This document shows, piece after piece, positions 8,099-17,834 of a stretch of 64,000 bases of DNA. Each line of letters begins with the position of its first letter. Within the stretch, counting starts at the first letter, position 1. The notes under the pieces were generated by a model that ran no database searches, had not been told where the DNA came from, and worked only from the letters and a program-made list of their open reading frames with translations. Source of the DNA: Schaalia vaccimaxillae DSM 15804 (GTDB taxonomy: Bacteria > Actinomycetota > Actinomycetes > Actinomycetales > Actinomycetaceae); assembly GCF_000420425.1 (NCBI RefSeq), contig NZ_ATUX01000005.1, positions 496,001-560,000 of the forward strand. Direction: 5' to 3'. The position numbers and the translations under genes were made by a program.

Positions 8099-9402
8099 TT
8101 CTGACACCTGCCCCCACCGGTGGTCAGCAGATCCTGCGTCACGCCCTCGTACGACGCTGGAAATCTATTGCAGCCTGCACCCTCATAGGAGCTCTCGTAG
8201 GAGTCCTGGCTGCTCTTTTTATTCCCGTCAGTCATACGGCTACGACGACGGTAACAGTGACCGGAGCATCCGCCACCCCCGCTCCCGTTGCGCGCACATC
8301 GCTGACGACCACCGATATGGTCACTGAAGAAGCTGTTGTGCGTTCAGCCAACGTCCTTGAGTCGGTGGCCAAGGACCATGGGAAAGGCCGCACCTCCATT
8401 GAGTTGCGCGACAACCTGGACGTATCGGGAGACACTGACGGCACTATCGTCAAGATTTCTTTCACATCGAAGACCCGTCAAGATGCGGTGCTCATCGCGG
8501 ATGCGATTACGGCCTCGTACTTGGCAGAACGAACCGCACTGACACGTCAGCGCGCCGAAGAGATGGCCGAAATTGTCAATGAGCAAGTCGAGACGCTGGG
8601 CGAGCAGCTTGCCGGTCTCGATACGTCCTCGGATAGTGGACGGGCAGCCGCCGACGCGATTCAACAAGAAATTCGAACTCTCAATGAACAGTCGGCCCTC
8701 CTGGAGCCCTACCACGTGGTATCGGGTCGGGTCTTGACGTCGGCCGATCAGTCACGTGACATTGAGTCTCCCGAAGGCAAGAGGCTCGTCATGATCACCA
8801 CAGTCATCGGCCTATTCGTGGGACTGGTGACCGTCGTCCTGCAGGAAACCCGCCAACGCAGGGTGCGCAGTGCCAGCCACCTCGCTGATCTGACGGCTTT
8901 GCCGGTGTGGGGAATCGACGAGGACGACGCAGCCAACCCCTGGAGTGTGCCAGCTAGCATGATCACCTTGGCGTTTGAAAACGTCGGCGACGTGGACCTG
9001 ATTGCACATGCGTCAGATCCTCAGGCACAAGCCCTGCATCGCGCCCTGGCTGAGTCATTCGAGGCCGCCGGTCGCAAGACGCCCGCGTTCATCGATTCTT
9101 CCTGTGGCCTGGCCAGCTTGCTTGAGTCCATCTCAGATTCACGCCGCGTCCTCGTGGGTGTTCGCGAGGGCGACGACCTGGGTGAGTTGCATCGTCTGCT
9201 GGACCGGCTCGCGATGATGAACCGCGAGGCACAGGGCTTGGTTATCCTTGGCCCCCAGCTGGATGAAGAACATCACGAGGCCTCCTCCTACCGATCGAAG
9301 CAGGGGGCCCAGCCTCATGAACACGCTCCGAGTCAGACTCATCGACGCTCGCTGGCAAGAACTGCTTTGACTCGTCGCAGGATGAAAGCCCAGGAGAAAT
9401 GA
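8095..9402 (+). CDS. Wzz-like polysaccharide co-polymerase with degenerate kinase-like tail
   Basis: A 435-residue protein; start ATG 8095 has AAGGAGAA upstream and an ATGA overlap. Two membrane segments (about residues 25-47 and 225-247) flank an external region with a heptad-rich stretch, the layout of Wzz/CapA chain-length regulators. After the second helix there is a cytoplasmic domain of about 180 residues that follows the outline of bacterial tyrosine kinases of the Wzc type (a pair of hydrophobic strands ending in VLVGVREG and GLVILGP) but has no Walker A GKS/T, so it should not hydrolyse ATP. It probably sets chain length and contacts the Wzy-like protein. Function is inferred from topology and neighbours. 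Confidence 0.72.
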   Translation: MILTPAPTGGQQILRHALVRRWKSIAACTLIGALVGVLAALFIPVSHTATTTVTVTGASATPAPVARTSLTTTDMVTEEAVVRSANVLESVAKDHGKGRTSIELRDNLDVSGDTDGTIVKISFTSKTRQDAVLIADAITASYLAERTALTRQRAEEMAEIVNEQVETLGEQLAGLDTSSDSGRAAADAIQQEIRTLNEQSALLEPYHVVSGRVLTSADQSRDIESPEGKRLVMITTVIGLFVGLVTVVLQETRQRRVRSASHLADLTALPVWGIDEDDAANPWSVPASMITLAFENVGDVDLIAHASDPQAQALHRALAESFEAAGRKTPAFIDSSCGLASLLESISDSRRVLVGVREGDDLGELHRLLDRLAMMNREAQGLVILGPQLDEEHHEASSYRSKQGAQPHEHAPSQTHRRSLARTALTRRRMKAQEK

Positions 9403-10652
9403 TGACTCACCCAGTCGGCTTTGAGGCTGGGGGAGTGGATCCTCTCGGCTCGTCCATCTGGCACGTCGATCGAACAAATGGCACTACAACGCTGATCTCG
9501 GGAACTCCTGATCAAGCTCGCGCCCTGGTTGTTGTTCGTGACAATCCACGCATTAGCGCGGTGTTAACGATCGACGGAACCGACCGGCCCGCTGCAGATC
9601 CCGCAGTGGCAGCCGTTGAGCCGGCCCCGACACGCCCTTGGGCTGAAGGAGCAGGAGCGGGTCTGCAAGCCACTGTTGTCATGTGCACCATGGGTAGCTG
9701 TGACATCCTCGGAGATGCCGTCAGATCCGTTCTTGCCCAGAATCACGACAACTTCGATCTCGTGGTGGTCGATAACGCTCCCTCCACAGGGGGAACTCGA
9801 CGCGCTCTAGCTGACATTAACGATTCGAGGATGACGATCGTTAATGCCTCAACCCCAGGATTGTCACGGGCACGCAATAGGGGAGTGCTGGCTGCTCAAG
9901 GCGACTTCATCGCTTTCACAGATGATGATGCAATCTTGGACCCTAACTGGCTGACCGCCCTCCTTGATCCGTTTGCTGCGAGTCCCCTGGTCGGCGCCAC
10001 AACGGGCATTGTTGTTGCGGCCGAATTGCGCTCCCAAGCGCAGCGCTGGTTCGAAGCTAGAGGAGGTTTCCCTAAAGACCTCACGGCGCGTGTATGGACC
10101 ATTGGTAATTCGGCACAGAGCCTGGCAGGTCTATGCGAGCCGGGAGAAGGTGGCCCCTTGTATCCGATGACAACCGCTCGGGTTGGAGCGGGAGTATGTA
10201 TGGCGATGCGGCGCGAGGTTCTCATGGAGGTCGGGCCTTTCGATCCTGCGCTCGGTGCGGGAACACCGACTCGGGGAGGCGAAGACCTCGACATGTTCGC
10301 TCGAATCATGAGAGCTGGTTATGCAATCATCCATACTCCCGACGCGTTGGTCCATCACAGGCACCGAACTGATCTAGCAGGACTCGACACACAGATTCGA
10401 GGCAACGGGTCGGGTATGGCTGCGCTGATCGTCAAGTCGGTCATGGAAAGGCCGGGCTCTCTAGTGAACCTGGTAGGACGAATTCCCGGAGTTCTGCAAC
10501 GGGTGGCCCCAGGATCTGAACGCGTATCGGGCACCGACGAGGACGTTCCTGGCTCTTTGACGAAGAGCGAGATCAAAGGCTTCTTGGAAGGGGCGGGCCT
10601 CTACTTGCGCTCACGCCGTGCCAACCGCATCTCCGCCTGGCCCAGGGGTTAA
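9399..10652 (+). CDS. Family 2 glycosyltransferase with N-terminal extension
   Basis: A 417-residue protein. Residues 1-85 form an extension without a recognised motif; the GT2 domain begins with ATVVMCTMGSC and contains the acidic metal motif TDDDAILD, then GAGVCMAMRREVLMEVGPFD and GGEDLDMFARIMRAGY, which match the acceptor-side ED-x-D region of GT2 enzymes. ATG 9399 overlaps the previous stop and has AGGAGA upstream. It sits between the Wzz-like and Wzy-like genes and likely adds one sugar of the repeat unit. Confidence 0.85.
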   Translation: MMTHPVGFEAGGVDPLGSSIWHVDRTNGTTTLISGTPDQARALVVVRDNPRISAVLTIDGTDRPAADPAVAAVEPAPTRPWAEGAGAGLQATVVMCTMGSCDILGDAVRSVLAQNHDNFDLVVVDNAPSTGGTRRALADINDSRMTIVNASTPGLSRARNRGVLAAQGDFIAFTDDDAILDPNWLTALLDPFAASPLVGATTGIVVAAELRSQAQRWFEARGGFPKDLTARVWTIGNSAQSLAGLCEPGEGGPLYPMTTARVGAGVCMAMRREVLMEVGPFDPALGAGTPTRGGEDLDMFARIMRAGYAIIHTPDALVHHRHRTDLAGLDTQIRGNGSGMAALIVKSVMERPGSLVNLVGRIPGVLQRVAPGSERVSGTDEDVPGSLTKSEIKGFLEGAGLYLRSRRANRISAWPRG

Positions 10653-10654
10653 AA

Positions 10655-12022
10655 ATGACAGCAGGCGCTCGGTCTACCCGCGGGATATGGCGTCGCCCCG
10701 AACCTCTGGCCGTCGGATCGGCTCGAGGCGAAGCTTCGGCGCTACCCGCGTGGCCCTTCGTCACCGTGTACGCCGCGTACATTGTGTGGTGGCTGACCGG
10801 ACCAGGGGACATGATGTGGCCAATTTTCGCCGCCATCATGTCACTGTTGATGCTGGGTAGACGAGGTATCCGCTACCCCCGGGGAACAATGATTTGGCTG
10901 TTCTTCCTGGTCTGGGTGGTTGCCTCGATGACAATGCTGGATAGCGGCGGCCGGATTCTTGGCGCAATCTACCGGCTGACTCTCTTGATTGCTCCAGCGG
11001 TCTTCGGCGTCTACGTTTTTAACGCTCGCGAACAGCTGCCCGTCAAAACGATCACTGGAACTTTCACTGCTTTCTTAGCTTCGACCACGCTGGGTGGATA
11101 TATCGCCATGGCGTGGCCGACCTTGAGCTTCAAAACTCTGCTGTTCTATCTGATTCCCGCAGGCCTTCGCTCCAATGATTTCATCTCGGAACTGGTGGTG
11201 CGTCGAACGACCCAATGGGATCAAACTTCGTGGATCCAAACCGATGCCCGTCCCTCAGCTCCCTTCGTCTACTCCAACACCTGGGGCAATATCTATTCCC
11301 TTCTTCTTCCCATTGCTCTGGTTCATTTGCTGATCTTGTGGCGAGAAAAGTCGAAATGGCGCATTCCGGTTGCTCTGCTATGTATCGTGTCGGTAGTTCC
11401 CGCTGGCGCAACGCAAAACCGTGGCATGTACGTGGGTCTCATCCTTGTCGCTTCGTGGGTGGAACTCCAGCGTCTGCGCGCGGGACATTGGAAGTCGGTA
11501 GTCAGCACCTCAATCGGTGCAGGAGCCGTGGCTGTAGCGTGGTTCTTTTCCCCAGCTGCAGACTCACTTTTATCGCGACTTGCAGCATCGAGCTCAACAG
11601 ATGATCGTTTCATCAACTACCTGGAAACCGTCACGCAACTTCAACAATCCCCGCTGTTGGGCTTTGGTGCTCCGCGGCCCTCCACCTCCGCGTGGTTGCC
11701 ATCCTTGGGCACCCAAGGCCAGTTCTGGACGGTTCTTTTCTCCCACGGGCTCGTCGGCATCGTCCTCTTCGTTGGTTTCTTTATGTGGATGGTGCCGCGG
11801 ATGTGGAATGCCACCGACCATTACGGTGCAGTGCTGGGCGGCATCATCGTGGCGACTTTGGTCGAACAGTTCTACTACGGCATGTCAACAGGGCTGATGG
11901 TGTCAGTGGTTGCGGCAGCACTGCTGGATCGTCACCACGAGGAGGCTCCCGTTTTAGGCGAAGTCGTACCGCCCATAGGTCGCTCGCGCCCTCCTTCGAT
12001 CAGCAGGTGGGGTCGTCGGTGA
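10655..12022 (+). CDS. O-antigen ligase/polymerase-like membrane protein (Wzy-type)
   Basis: A 455-residue protein with about ten to twelve hydrophobic segments and a larger outer loop in the middle (around residues 170-205), which is the topology of Wzy polymerases and WaaL-like ligases. The segment after the loop (SNTWGNIYSLLLP...TQNRGMYVGL) resembles the second half of the O-antigen ligase domain. Start codon follows the preceding stop by two bases. Its role would be to polymerise lipid-linked repeat units outside the membrane. Sequence conservation in this family is low, so the call leans on topology and position. Its 3' end overlaps the converging gene by 23 bases. Confidence 0.78.
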   Translation: MTAGARSTRGIWRRPEPLAVGSARGEASALPAWPFVTVYAAYIVWWLTGPGDMMWPIFAAIMSLLMLGRRGIRYPRGTMIWLFFLVWVVASMTMLDSGGRILGAIYRLTLLIAPAVFGVYVFNAREQLPVKTITGTFTAFLASTTLGGYIAMAWPTLSFKTLLFYLIPAGLRSNDFISELVVRRTTQWDQTSWIQTDARPSAPFVYSNTWGNIYSLLLPIALVHLLILWREKSKWRIPVALLCIVSVVPAGATQNRGMYVGLILVASWVELQRLRAGHWKSVVSTSIGAGAVAVAWFFSPAADSLLSRLAASSSTDDRFINYLETVTQLQQSPLLGFGAPRPSTSAWLPSLGTQGQFWTVLFSHGLVGIVLFVGFFMWMVPRMWNATDHYGAVLGGIIVATLVEQFYYGMSTGLMVSVVAAALLDRHHEEAPVLGEVVPPIGRSRPPSISRWGRR

Positions 12023-12632
12023 AACCTTGTTTCTCCAGCTTCCACGTGTCGTCCTCATTGACGAAAGTGAAGAGGGTCAGCGCCCTATCTAGCGCGCCCG
12101 AGGCGCGAACGTCTTTTCCTGCTTCATTGAGGATCTTGACCTTGGTTGAGTCCACGCAGGCCTGCAATACGAAAGAGTCTTCGGTGGAAAGATCGCTGAG
12201 AATTTGGGGATCTTCGAGGACGGCGTTGCCTTCTTGGCGCAACCCTTCGTCTGCGTACTGGCTGGCTAACGCCTCGTATTCGCCCAGTGCGAATCCAGAT
12301 AAGACTGAAGAAAGGTCGGTGTGTTGGCCGACCTCGGCAGGATCGACCAGGCTTTCAGCGACCGTGCTCAGCACCCACTGGGCTCGTTCGGTTGCTTGGG
12401 AGGTTTCCAAAGGCGATCCAACTAAGGAAGCGGATGGTCCTGCGGACTGTGGAGTGATCGTCGCACGTGTGGTGTTTGGGCCAGACTGCGCCGCCCCTGA
12501 CATCTCAGCCGATGGGGAGGAGTCGGGGGCGGGGTCTGCTGCCAAAACCGCCCAGGAGATTCCCGCGATAAGGGTGGCTGCCACCACTATGACGAGGGCG
12601 AGAAGACGGCGTGATGAGGAGTGAGCAGACAT
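12000..12632 (-). CDS. Membrane-anchored protein of unknown function
   Basis: A 210-residue protein with one N-terminal membrane segment (about residues 8-31, LLALVIVVAATLIAGISWAV) and an external domain. The last part (LTLFTFVNEDDTWKLEKQG ending DDPTC) looks like the NTF2-like or Mce-associated-like small domains common in actinobacterial envelope proteins, but I do not recognise a named family. It is the only reverse-strand gene inside the polysaccharide locus and ends 23 bases inside the Wzy-like gene; it is divergent from the flippase gene. It may be a local envelope accessory factor. Confidence 0.68.
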   Translation of the reverse strand: MSAHSSSRRLLALVIVVAATLIAGISWAVLAADPAPDSSPSAEMSGAAQSGPNTTRATITPQSAGPSASLVGSPLETSQATERAQWVLSTVAESLVDPAEVGQHTDLSSVLSGFALGEYEALASQYADEGLRQEGNAVLEDPQILSDLSTEDSFVLQACVDSTKVKILNEAGKDVRASGALDRALTLFTFVNEDDTWKLEKQGFTDDPTC

Positions 12633-12698
12633 TGCTTCAACCGATCCTGACGAATTATTGGGCCAGTGCCCGAGGATACTGCACAGTGGGAGGAAAAG

Positions 12699-14195
12699 AT
12701 GAGTGACAGTGAGTCTTCCTCCAGGAAGAACCTCGCCAAGGGTGGCGCGATTGGTTTTGTAGGCGCAGCAGTGTCTGCGATCCTCGGTTTTTTCTTCACC
12801 GTTGTTTTAGCTCGGATGCTCGGCGCTGAAGGATCCGGGGTGGTGACCCAGGCGACCGGTGTTTTTGCTGTTGTCATGGCACTGGCCAAAGTTGGTTTGG
12901 ATTCCACCGCGATTTATCTGCTCCCGCGTCTGCGCGTTGACTCTGCCGAAGAAATTCGAGGTTGTCTAAACTTCATGGCGGCGATGGCGGTGGGTGTTTC
13001 CCTTGTTGCCGTCCTTGTTTTGCAGGCGCTAGCTCCCGTCATTTGGCAGGGAGCGGACTCTCAGGTGCGTGGGGCGATCCAAGCGGTCCTGTGGTTTGTT
13101 CCGATTGGGTCGCTCACTTTGGTGGCTACAGCCGCCCTGCGGGCGTTGGGAAATATGCGTCAGTACGTCCTCGTACAAAACATCACCCTCCCGGGACTGC
13201 GCCCCATCCTGGTTGCGGCAACGGCGACAGTGGGCGGGTCCTTGAGCCTCGTGGCCGTGTCCTGGGCCCTTCCTTTCGTGGTCATTTTGGTAGCCGCGTG
13301 GGTGCTTGTGCTGCGCCACCTACCTGACATTGTTGCTGCGCCTCGGTGGCCACAGGCCTCACGTCGGCACCAAATCGTTGGCTTCGCCTTGCCTCGTACC
13401 CTTACGGCTGGTCTCGAACAGGCTCTCACATGGCTCGATGTGCTCTTGGTGGGGTTGCTCGCAGGTAACGCGGCGGCGGGTATTTATGGCGGTGCAGCCA
13501 GATTCATCCAGGCGGGGCTCATCGTCGATACGGCATTGCGGGTCGTCGTGTCTCCCCAGTTTTCTCGACTGTTACATATGAGCAAGATCGAGGAACTGCG
13601 GCGCTTGTACTCCACAGCCACCATCTGGCTGATCCTTTTTGCCACTCCCATCCACATACTCATGGCGATTTATGCTCCGGCTCTGATGAAAATCCTGGGT
13701 GATCAATTCGTCAGCGGTTCATGGGTATTAGCCATCTTGTGTTGCGGAGCGATGGTGACTTTCTTGGCTGGCAATATCCATTCGCTGCTCATTATGAGTG
13801 GGCGCAGCGGATGGGCAGCCATCAATAAAGTTGTTGTTTTGACCGTCAATGTTGTGGGCAACTTGGCATTCATTCCACTGTATGGATTGAATGCTGCTGC
13901 GGTGGTGTGGGCTGTCTGTATGGTTCTCGATGCCGTCATGGCCACGATTCAGGTTGCCAAATTCATTGGGGTGCGGCCCAGTGCGGGTGAGACTCTTATT
14001 CCTCTGATTGGAGTCTTTGTTTCGGTCGGGATTCCAGCTTTTGGGGTGTCCATGTTGTTAGGTCGAGGGACCTACAGTGGGCTTATCTGGGGTATTTTTG
14101 CCAGCATTGCAGGTTTTGCTACTATGTGCTGGATTTTGCGTTCCGCCTTGCAACTAAATGGATTGGGATCGTTAGTGCGCCAGAAGAGAGGGTAG
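12699..14195 (+). CDS. Polysaccharide flippase (MOP superfamily, Wzx/MurJ-like)
   Basis: A 498-residue integral membrane protein with about fourteen helices. The start SRKNLAKGGAIGFVGAAVSA followed by VVLARMLGAEGSG is the typical N-terminus of polysaccharide biosynthesis flippases. ATG 12699 is preferred over an upstream GTG at 12666 because GGAGG lies at 12689-12693. It should move the lipid-linked repeat unit across the membrane, upstream of the Wzy-like polymerase. It is transcribed divergently from the small membrane protein. Confidence 0.86.
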   Translation: MSDSESSSRKNLAKGGAIGFVGAAVSAILGFFFTVVLARMLGAEGSGVVTQATGVFAVVMALAKVGLDSTAIYLLPRLRVDSAEEIRGCLNFMAAMAVGVSLVAVLVLQALAPVIWQGADSQVRGAIQAVLWFVPIGSLTLVATAALRALGNMRQYVLVQNITLPGLRPILVAATATVGGSLSLVAVSWALPFVVILVAAWVLVLRHLPDIVAAPRWPQASRRHQIVGFALPRTLTAGLEQALTWLDVLLVGLLAGNAAAGIYGGAARFIQAGLIVDTALRVVVSPQFSRLLHMSKIEELRRLYSTATIWLILFATPIHILMAIYAPALMKILGDQFVSGSWVLAILCCGAMVTFLAGNIHSLLIMSGRSGWAAINKVVVLTVNVVGNLAFIPLYGLNAAAVVWAVCMVLDAVMATIQVAKFIGVRPSAGETLIPLIGVFVSVGIPAFGVSMLLGRGTYSGLIWGIFASIAGFATMCWILRSALQLNGLGSLVRQKRG

Positions 14196-14230
14196 TAAAG
14201 GTCCTCTTGTCGTGATTTGTCACGCAATTA

Positions 14231-14259
14231 TTAACCGATTGGTACAAGGTTGATAGTTT
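14231..14259 (+). promoter_or_regulatory. Candidate promoter of the secreted fibrinogen-like protein
   Basis: TTAACC at 14231-14236 and TAGTTT at 14254-14259 are separated by 17 bases, a fair sigma-70-type match. A start about six bases on would fall at the left arm of the dyad at 14265-14301. Based on pattern only. Confidence 0.4.
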
Positions 14260-14264
14260 TCGTG

Positions 14265-14301
14265 GAATGATTATGGGGAATCAAGTGCTGAGTAATCATT
14301 C
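14265..14301 (+). promoter_or_regulatory. Candidate operator dyad, shared with the 19538 site
   Basis: Perfect 9-bp arms GAATGATTA (14265-14273) and TAATCATTC (14293-14301), 19-base spacer, directly after the candidate promoter. Two sub-sequences recur in the dyad upstream of the sugar-phosphate transferase: AATGATTAT (14266 and 19558) and CTGAGTAATC (14288) against CTGAATAATC (19538). This suggests a common regulator of both genes. Confidence 0.5.
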
Positions 14302-14326
14302 CGCATCACTGTCCACGAAGGTTTCC

Positions 14327-17300
14327 ATGATCATCCGCCGCCTCCTCGCCCTCGCCCCTTTGACTGCATGCCTTGCGCTGGGAGCTCAACCTAGCCCGGC
14401 GCACGCGCAAGAAGCGGCAGTCGCGGACTCGGCAATCCGCCGAGATGGGCAGACCTCCGCGACGGCGGCAGCCTCGTGCTGGCAGATTAAACAAGATGAT
14501 CCCAAGTCTGCCGACGGCGCCTACTGGCTCCAAACCCCCTCAATGGATGCTCCCCAGCAGTACTTCTGTGACCAAACCACCGACGGTGGTGGTTGGGTAC
14601 TGATTGGACGAGGACGAGAAGGTTGGGAAACATGGTCCCAAGGCCAGGGCGATCCCGCAGAACTCACCACTCGCGACCGCGTGCCCGCTGACTTCCCTGT
14701 CGTCCAACTCGCAAATCAAGACGTGACTCAACTCCTCGACGGCGAAGACGTGTCAAGCCTAGAAGACGGCATGCGCGTCGTGCGGGCGCTCAGCCCCTCA
14801 GGCGATTCGTGGCAGACCGTCAACATGCGCTTCAACCAGATGAAAGACTTCGTCTGGCCCTTCAAATCCGGCATCTACGTGTCATATCGCATCAACTCCA
14901 GCCCCTACTGGTATTCCGGGCGCATCTGGGATGGATTCGGTATGGACTCCGGCTTCAAACACGTCAATATGACAACACAAGCATCCACATCCCACCAGCT
15001 CGGATTTGCCTACGGCAACTGGAGCTTCATACGCGGCGATGTCCGATCTGACTCCACTTTCGTTCTGGATTCAGGGCCGACGTACCTGCCGTACTCCGAG
15101 GTTTACCTACGTCCTCGCATTTCGAATGACGACCAGGACTACCAGCGACTCCCAGACGAGGGGATCGGAGCCGAAACAGTCACCCCAGCAGTGTCCGAAT
15201 TTGCGGCCAACATTGCCTGGGGAGTCACCGGCAACCTCAACGGTTCCATCCAAGAAAACTCCATTCAAACCCAAGCTTTCGAACAAATCGGCGACACCAT
15301 GTTCGTCGGTGGAAACTTCACCGGAGTCAAGAACGGGACAACGGGTGAAGAACATGCCAGCTCAGGCTTGGCTGCGTTCAATGCTGCGACCGGAGAGTGG
15401 ATCCAAGGGCTCACCTTCCAATTTGATAACCAGGTCAAAGACCTCATCGAACTACCTAACGGCAAACTCCTTGCCGTCGGAGACTTCACGGTCGTTAATG
15501 GAGCACAACATTCAGGGTCTGTCATGATCGACCCCACCACCGGTCAGGTCGATGAATCCTGGGATTTGCAGATCGTTAACGGTCTGTCCTCGGGAGTGCT
15601 ATCCGTCAGAGCAGCCATTCTCAGCGGTGACTACATCTACTTTGCAGGCTCCTTTACTCACCTGTCAGGTCAGGGAGCAAAGCGCGTCTATGGTCGCAAT
15701 TCTGCGCGCACATCCATTGAGGGCAAGCCGGACCGATCCTGGAATCCAGAATTCAACGGCACCGTTATGGCCGCCGATGTCGACCCCGAAAACACCTACT
15801 ACTACGCAGGCGGACGTTTCTCGACCTCGCGATCAACCAAAGCTGACTCAGCCACTCGCGTGACCACCGACGCTCAGGCAGCCGTGGACACCTCGTTCAC
15901 CTTCGTGCCCTCCCACTACAACGGCACATACCAGCAAGCCGTCAAGATCGTCGACGACAAGGTCTACTTCGCTGGTTCCCAACACTCACTCTTCGGATAC
16001 CTGCGCAATCAAGGAATGGAACGGGTGTCAACTACCATTGCCCAAAACGGCGGTGACCTCCAAGCCCTTGAACTGTCCGACAATGGAATCCTCTACGGTT
16101 CGTGTCACTGCTCTGACTTCTTCTACGAGGACGCATCCGTCTACTACTTCGAGTCGAACTTCACCCGTGCGAACGAAGCCCAGTGGATCGGCGCCTGGGA
16201 CGCAGCCACAGGCAAACACATTGGGTGGACGCCCTACCGCCTCAAATCCCTGCGTTCAACCGGAGCCTGGGCCCTCGAAATGGACGACGCCGGTAATCTC
16301 TGGGCCGGCGGCGACTTCACCTACTCGTTCTCGTCGACCTCTCGAGGACAATGGTCGGGAGGCTTCGTACGCTTCGACAAGCGCGATAATGAGCCACCTG
16401 CAACTCCGCAGCACCTGCGTTCCCTCAGCTCAGATGAAGACAGCGTCACCTTGGCCTGGAACCCCGTGGTCGATGCCGTCTCCTACGAGATCATCCGCGA
16501 CGACCGCGTGATCGCCACAACCACAGACACTGCGATCGATGCTGCGCGCGGGGGCGAAGAACGCTACTTTGTGCGCGCCGTGGATCAGGCAGGTAACCGC
16601 TCTGCTACCACCGCGGTTTTCCAGGCACCCGCCGTTGGTGAGGTTGATGAGTCCAACCCCGTCCTCGTCGAAGATCTGGACGAATGGACCTACCTCTGGT
16701 CTGCGCAGACCCCAGCCGCGGACTGGACTAGCCTAGGGTTTGACGACTCTTCATGGGCACAGGGGCGCGCTCCGATCGGCTATGGAGATTCAACACTCAA
16801 CACCGTCATCGACACGACACAGCAAACGTCGCGCCCAATCACCACATACTTCCGTAAGACGTTCAGCGTTGCCGACCCCACGCAGATCGGCGGCATTGAA
16901 CTGTCCTACGTGGCTGACGATGGGGCACTCGTCTACATCAACGGAACAGAGGTCCACCGCAGCCGCATGGATGAGGGAAGCGTGAACGCTCAAACGCGGG
17001 CTTCGGCTTCAGTCAATGTGAGCCAAGCCAATGCGGATCGCGCTAGTGTCCTAGTGCCAGCCTCGCTGCTGGTCGCAGGCGACAATGTCATTGCAGTAGA
17101 AACCCACCTGAACTACCGCTCCTCAAGAACAATGTCTATGCAAGCTCGCGTCACTAAAGTGGCCGCGCAAGACATGCCAGAACCCGAACCTCAAGACACC
17201 CCAGAAATTGAGGACGTTCCCGAAGAAGAACCGGCAGAAACCGGGCTTGAAACAATTGACGCAACAGCTCTTGACGCGGGCGACCTTATTGCCACTGGCA

Positions 17301-17785
17301 CCCACTGGTCGTACTGGGCGTCTTCTCAGGCTCCCGACGCTGCATGGAAAACGGACCTTGACGTTTCCTCGTGGTCTCAGGGGGCGGCTCCTATCGGCTG
17401 GGGTGCTCGAACTGTTCAGACCGGCCTCGACTTCCTTTCCACCGATCGACCTGCCGCCTACTACTTCGTCAGAGACATGAATCTGGGAACGATCGGATCC
17501 GGATCTGCCCTATCCCTGTCTGTTCTAGCTGACGACGGTGCTGTCGTGTACGTCAACGGCGTCGAGGTTGGACGTGAACGCATGGGCGAGGGCGACGTAT
17601 TGCATTCCCATCGCGCGGCTGCCTCCATCTCCTATGCCAACGCCATGAAGACGCAGATGATCATTGATGTGCCGGCAGACCTGCTTGTTGACGGGGTCAA
17701 TCGAATTGCCGTTGAAACGCACATCAACTACCTGTCATCCCCGTCCATGGTGTTCGACGTGACAGCCGCCCACTTCGTCCGCTAA
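14327..17785 (+). CDS. Large secreted protein: fibrinogen-like, beta-propeller, FnIII and two C-terminal jelly-roll-like repeats
   Basis: About 1152 residues from ATG 14327, which has GAAGG eight bases upstream and begins a Sec signal peptide (MIIRRLLALAPL ... PSPAHA); ATG 14267 would add 20 residues in front. After the signal comes a fibrinogen-like domain of the YCDxxxxGGGW type (YFCDQTTDGGGWVLIGRG), about residues 50-275. Then a region with repeated VGGNF/VGDF/AGSFT strands, like delta-60/DUF5122 beta-propeller repeats (about 290-690), a fibronectin type III domain (PPATPQHLRSL to about 790), and two related repeats of about 165 residues (each with W-S-x-W-x-QG-x-APIGYG/GWG, a DDGA-x-VY-NG-x-EV core and an AVETH-NY-S end). 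No LPxTG anchor, so it is released or held by binding. Likely an adhesin or glycan-binding protein linked to the surface polysaccharide. Confidence 0.82.
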   Translation: MIIRRLLALAPLTACLALGAQPSPAHAQEAAVADSAIRRDGQTSATAAASCWQIKQDDPKSADGAYWLQTPSMDAPQQYFCDQTTDGGGWVLIGRGREGWETWSQGQGDPAELTTRDRVPADFPVVQLANQDVTQLLDGEDVSSLEDGMRVVRALSPSGDSWQTVNMRFNQMKDFVWPFKSGIYVSYRINSSPYWYSGRIWDGFGMDSGFKHVNMTTQASTSHQLGFAYGNWSFIRGDVRSDSTFVLDSGPTYLPYSEVYLRPRISNDDQDYQRLPDEGIGAETVTPAVSEFAANIAWGVTGNLNGSIQENSIQTQAFEQIGDTMFVGGNFTGVKNGTTGEEHASSGLAAFNAATGEWIQGLTFQFDNQVKDLIELPNGKLLAVGDFTVVNGAQHSGSVMIDPTTGQVDESWDLQIVNGLSSGVLSVRAAILSGDYIYFAGSFTHLSGQGAKRVYGRNSARTSIEGKPDRSWNPEFNGTVMAADVDPENTYYYAGGRFSTSRSTKADSATRVTTDAQAAVDTSFTFVPSHYNGTYQQAVKIVDDKVYFAGSQHSLFGYLRNQGMERVSTTIAQNGGDLQALELSDNGILYGSCHCSDFFYEDASVYYFESNFTRANEAQWIGAWDAATGKHIGWTPYRLKSLRSTGAWALEMDDAGNLWAGGDFTYSFSSTSRGQWSGGFVRFDKRDNEPPATPQHLRSLSSDEDSVTLAWNPVVDAVSYEIIRDDRVIATTTDTAIDAARGGEERYFVRAVDQAGNRSATTAVFQAPAVGEVDESNPVLVEDLDEWTYLWSAQTPAADWTSLGFDDSSWAQGRAPIGYGDSTLNTVIDTTQQTSRPITTYFRKTFSVADPTQIGGIELSYVADDGALVYINGTEVHRSRMDEGSVNAQTRASASVNVSQANADRASVLVPASLLVAGDNVIAVETHLNYRSSRTMSMQARVTKVAAQDMPEPEPQDTPEIEDVPEEEPAETGLETIDATALDAGDLIATGTHWSYWASSQAPDAAWKTDLDVSSWSQGAAPIGWGARTVQTGLDFLSTDRPAAYYFVRDMNLGTIGSGSALSLSVLADDGAVVYVNGVEVGRERMGEGDVLHSHRAAASISYANAMKTQMIIDVPADLLVDGVNRIAVETHINYLSSPSMVFDVTAAHFVR

Positions 17786-17834
17786 GACGGGGCCGATTCG
17801 CCGAAACACTGCATTCGCCAAGGAGGAATCACCT

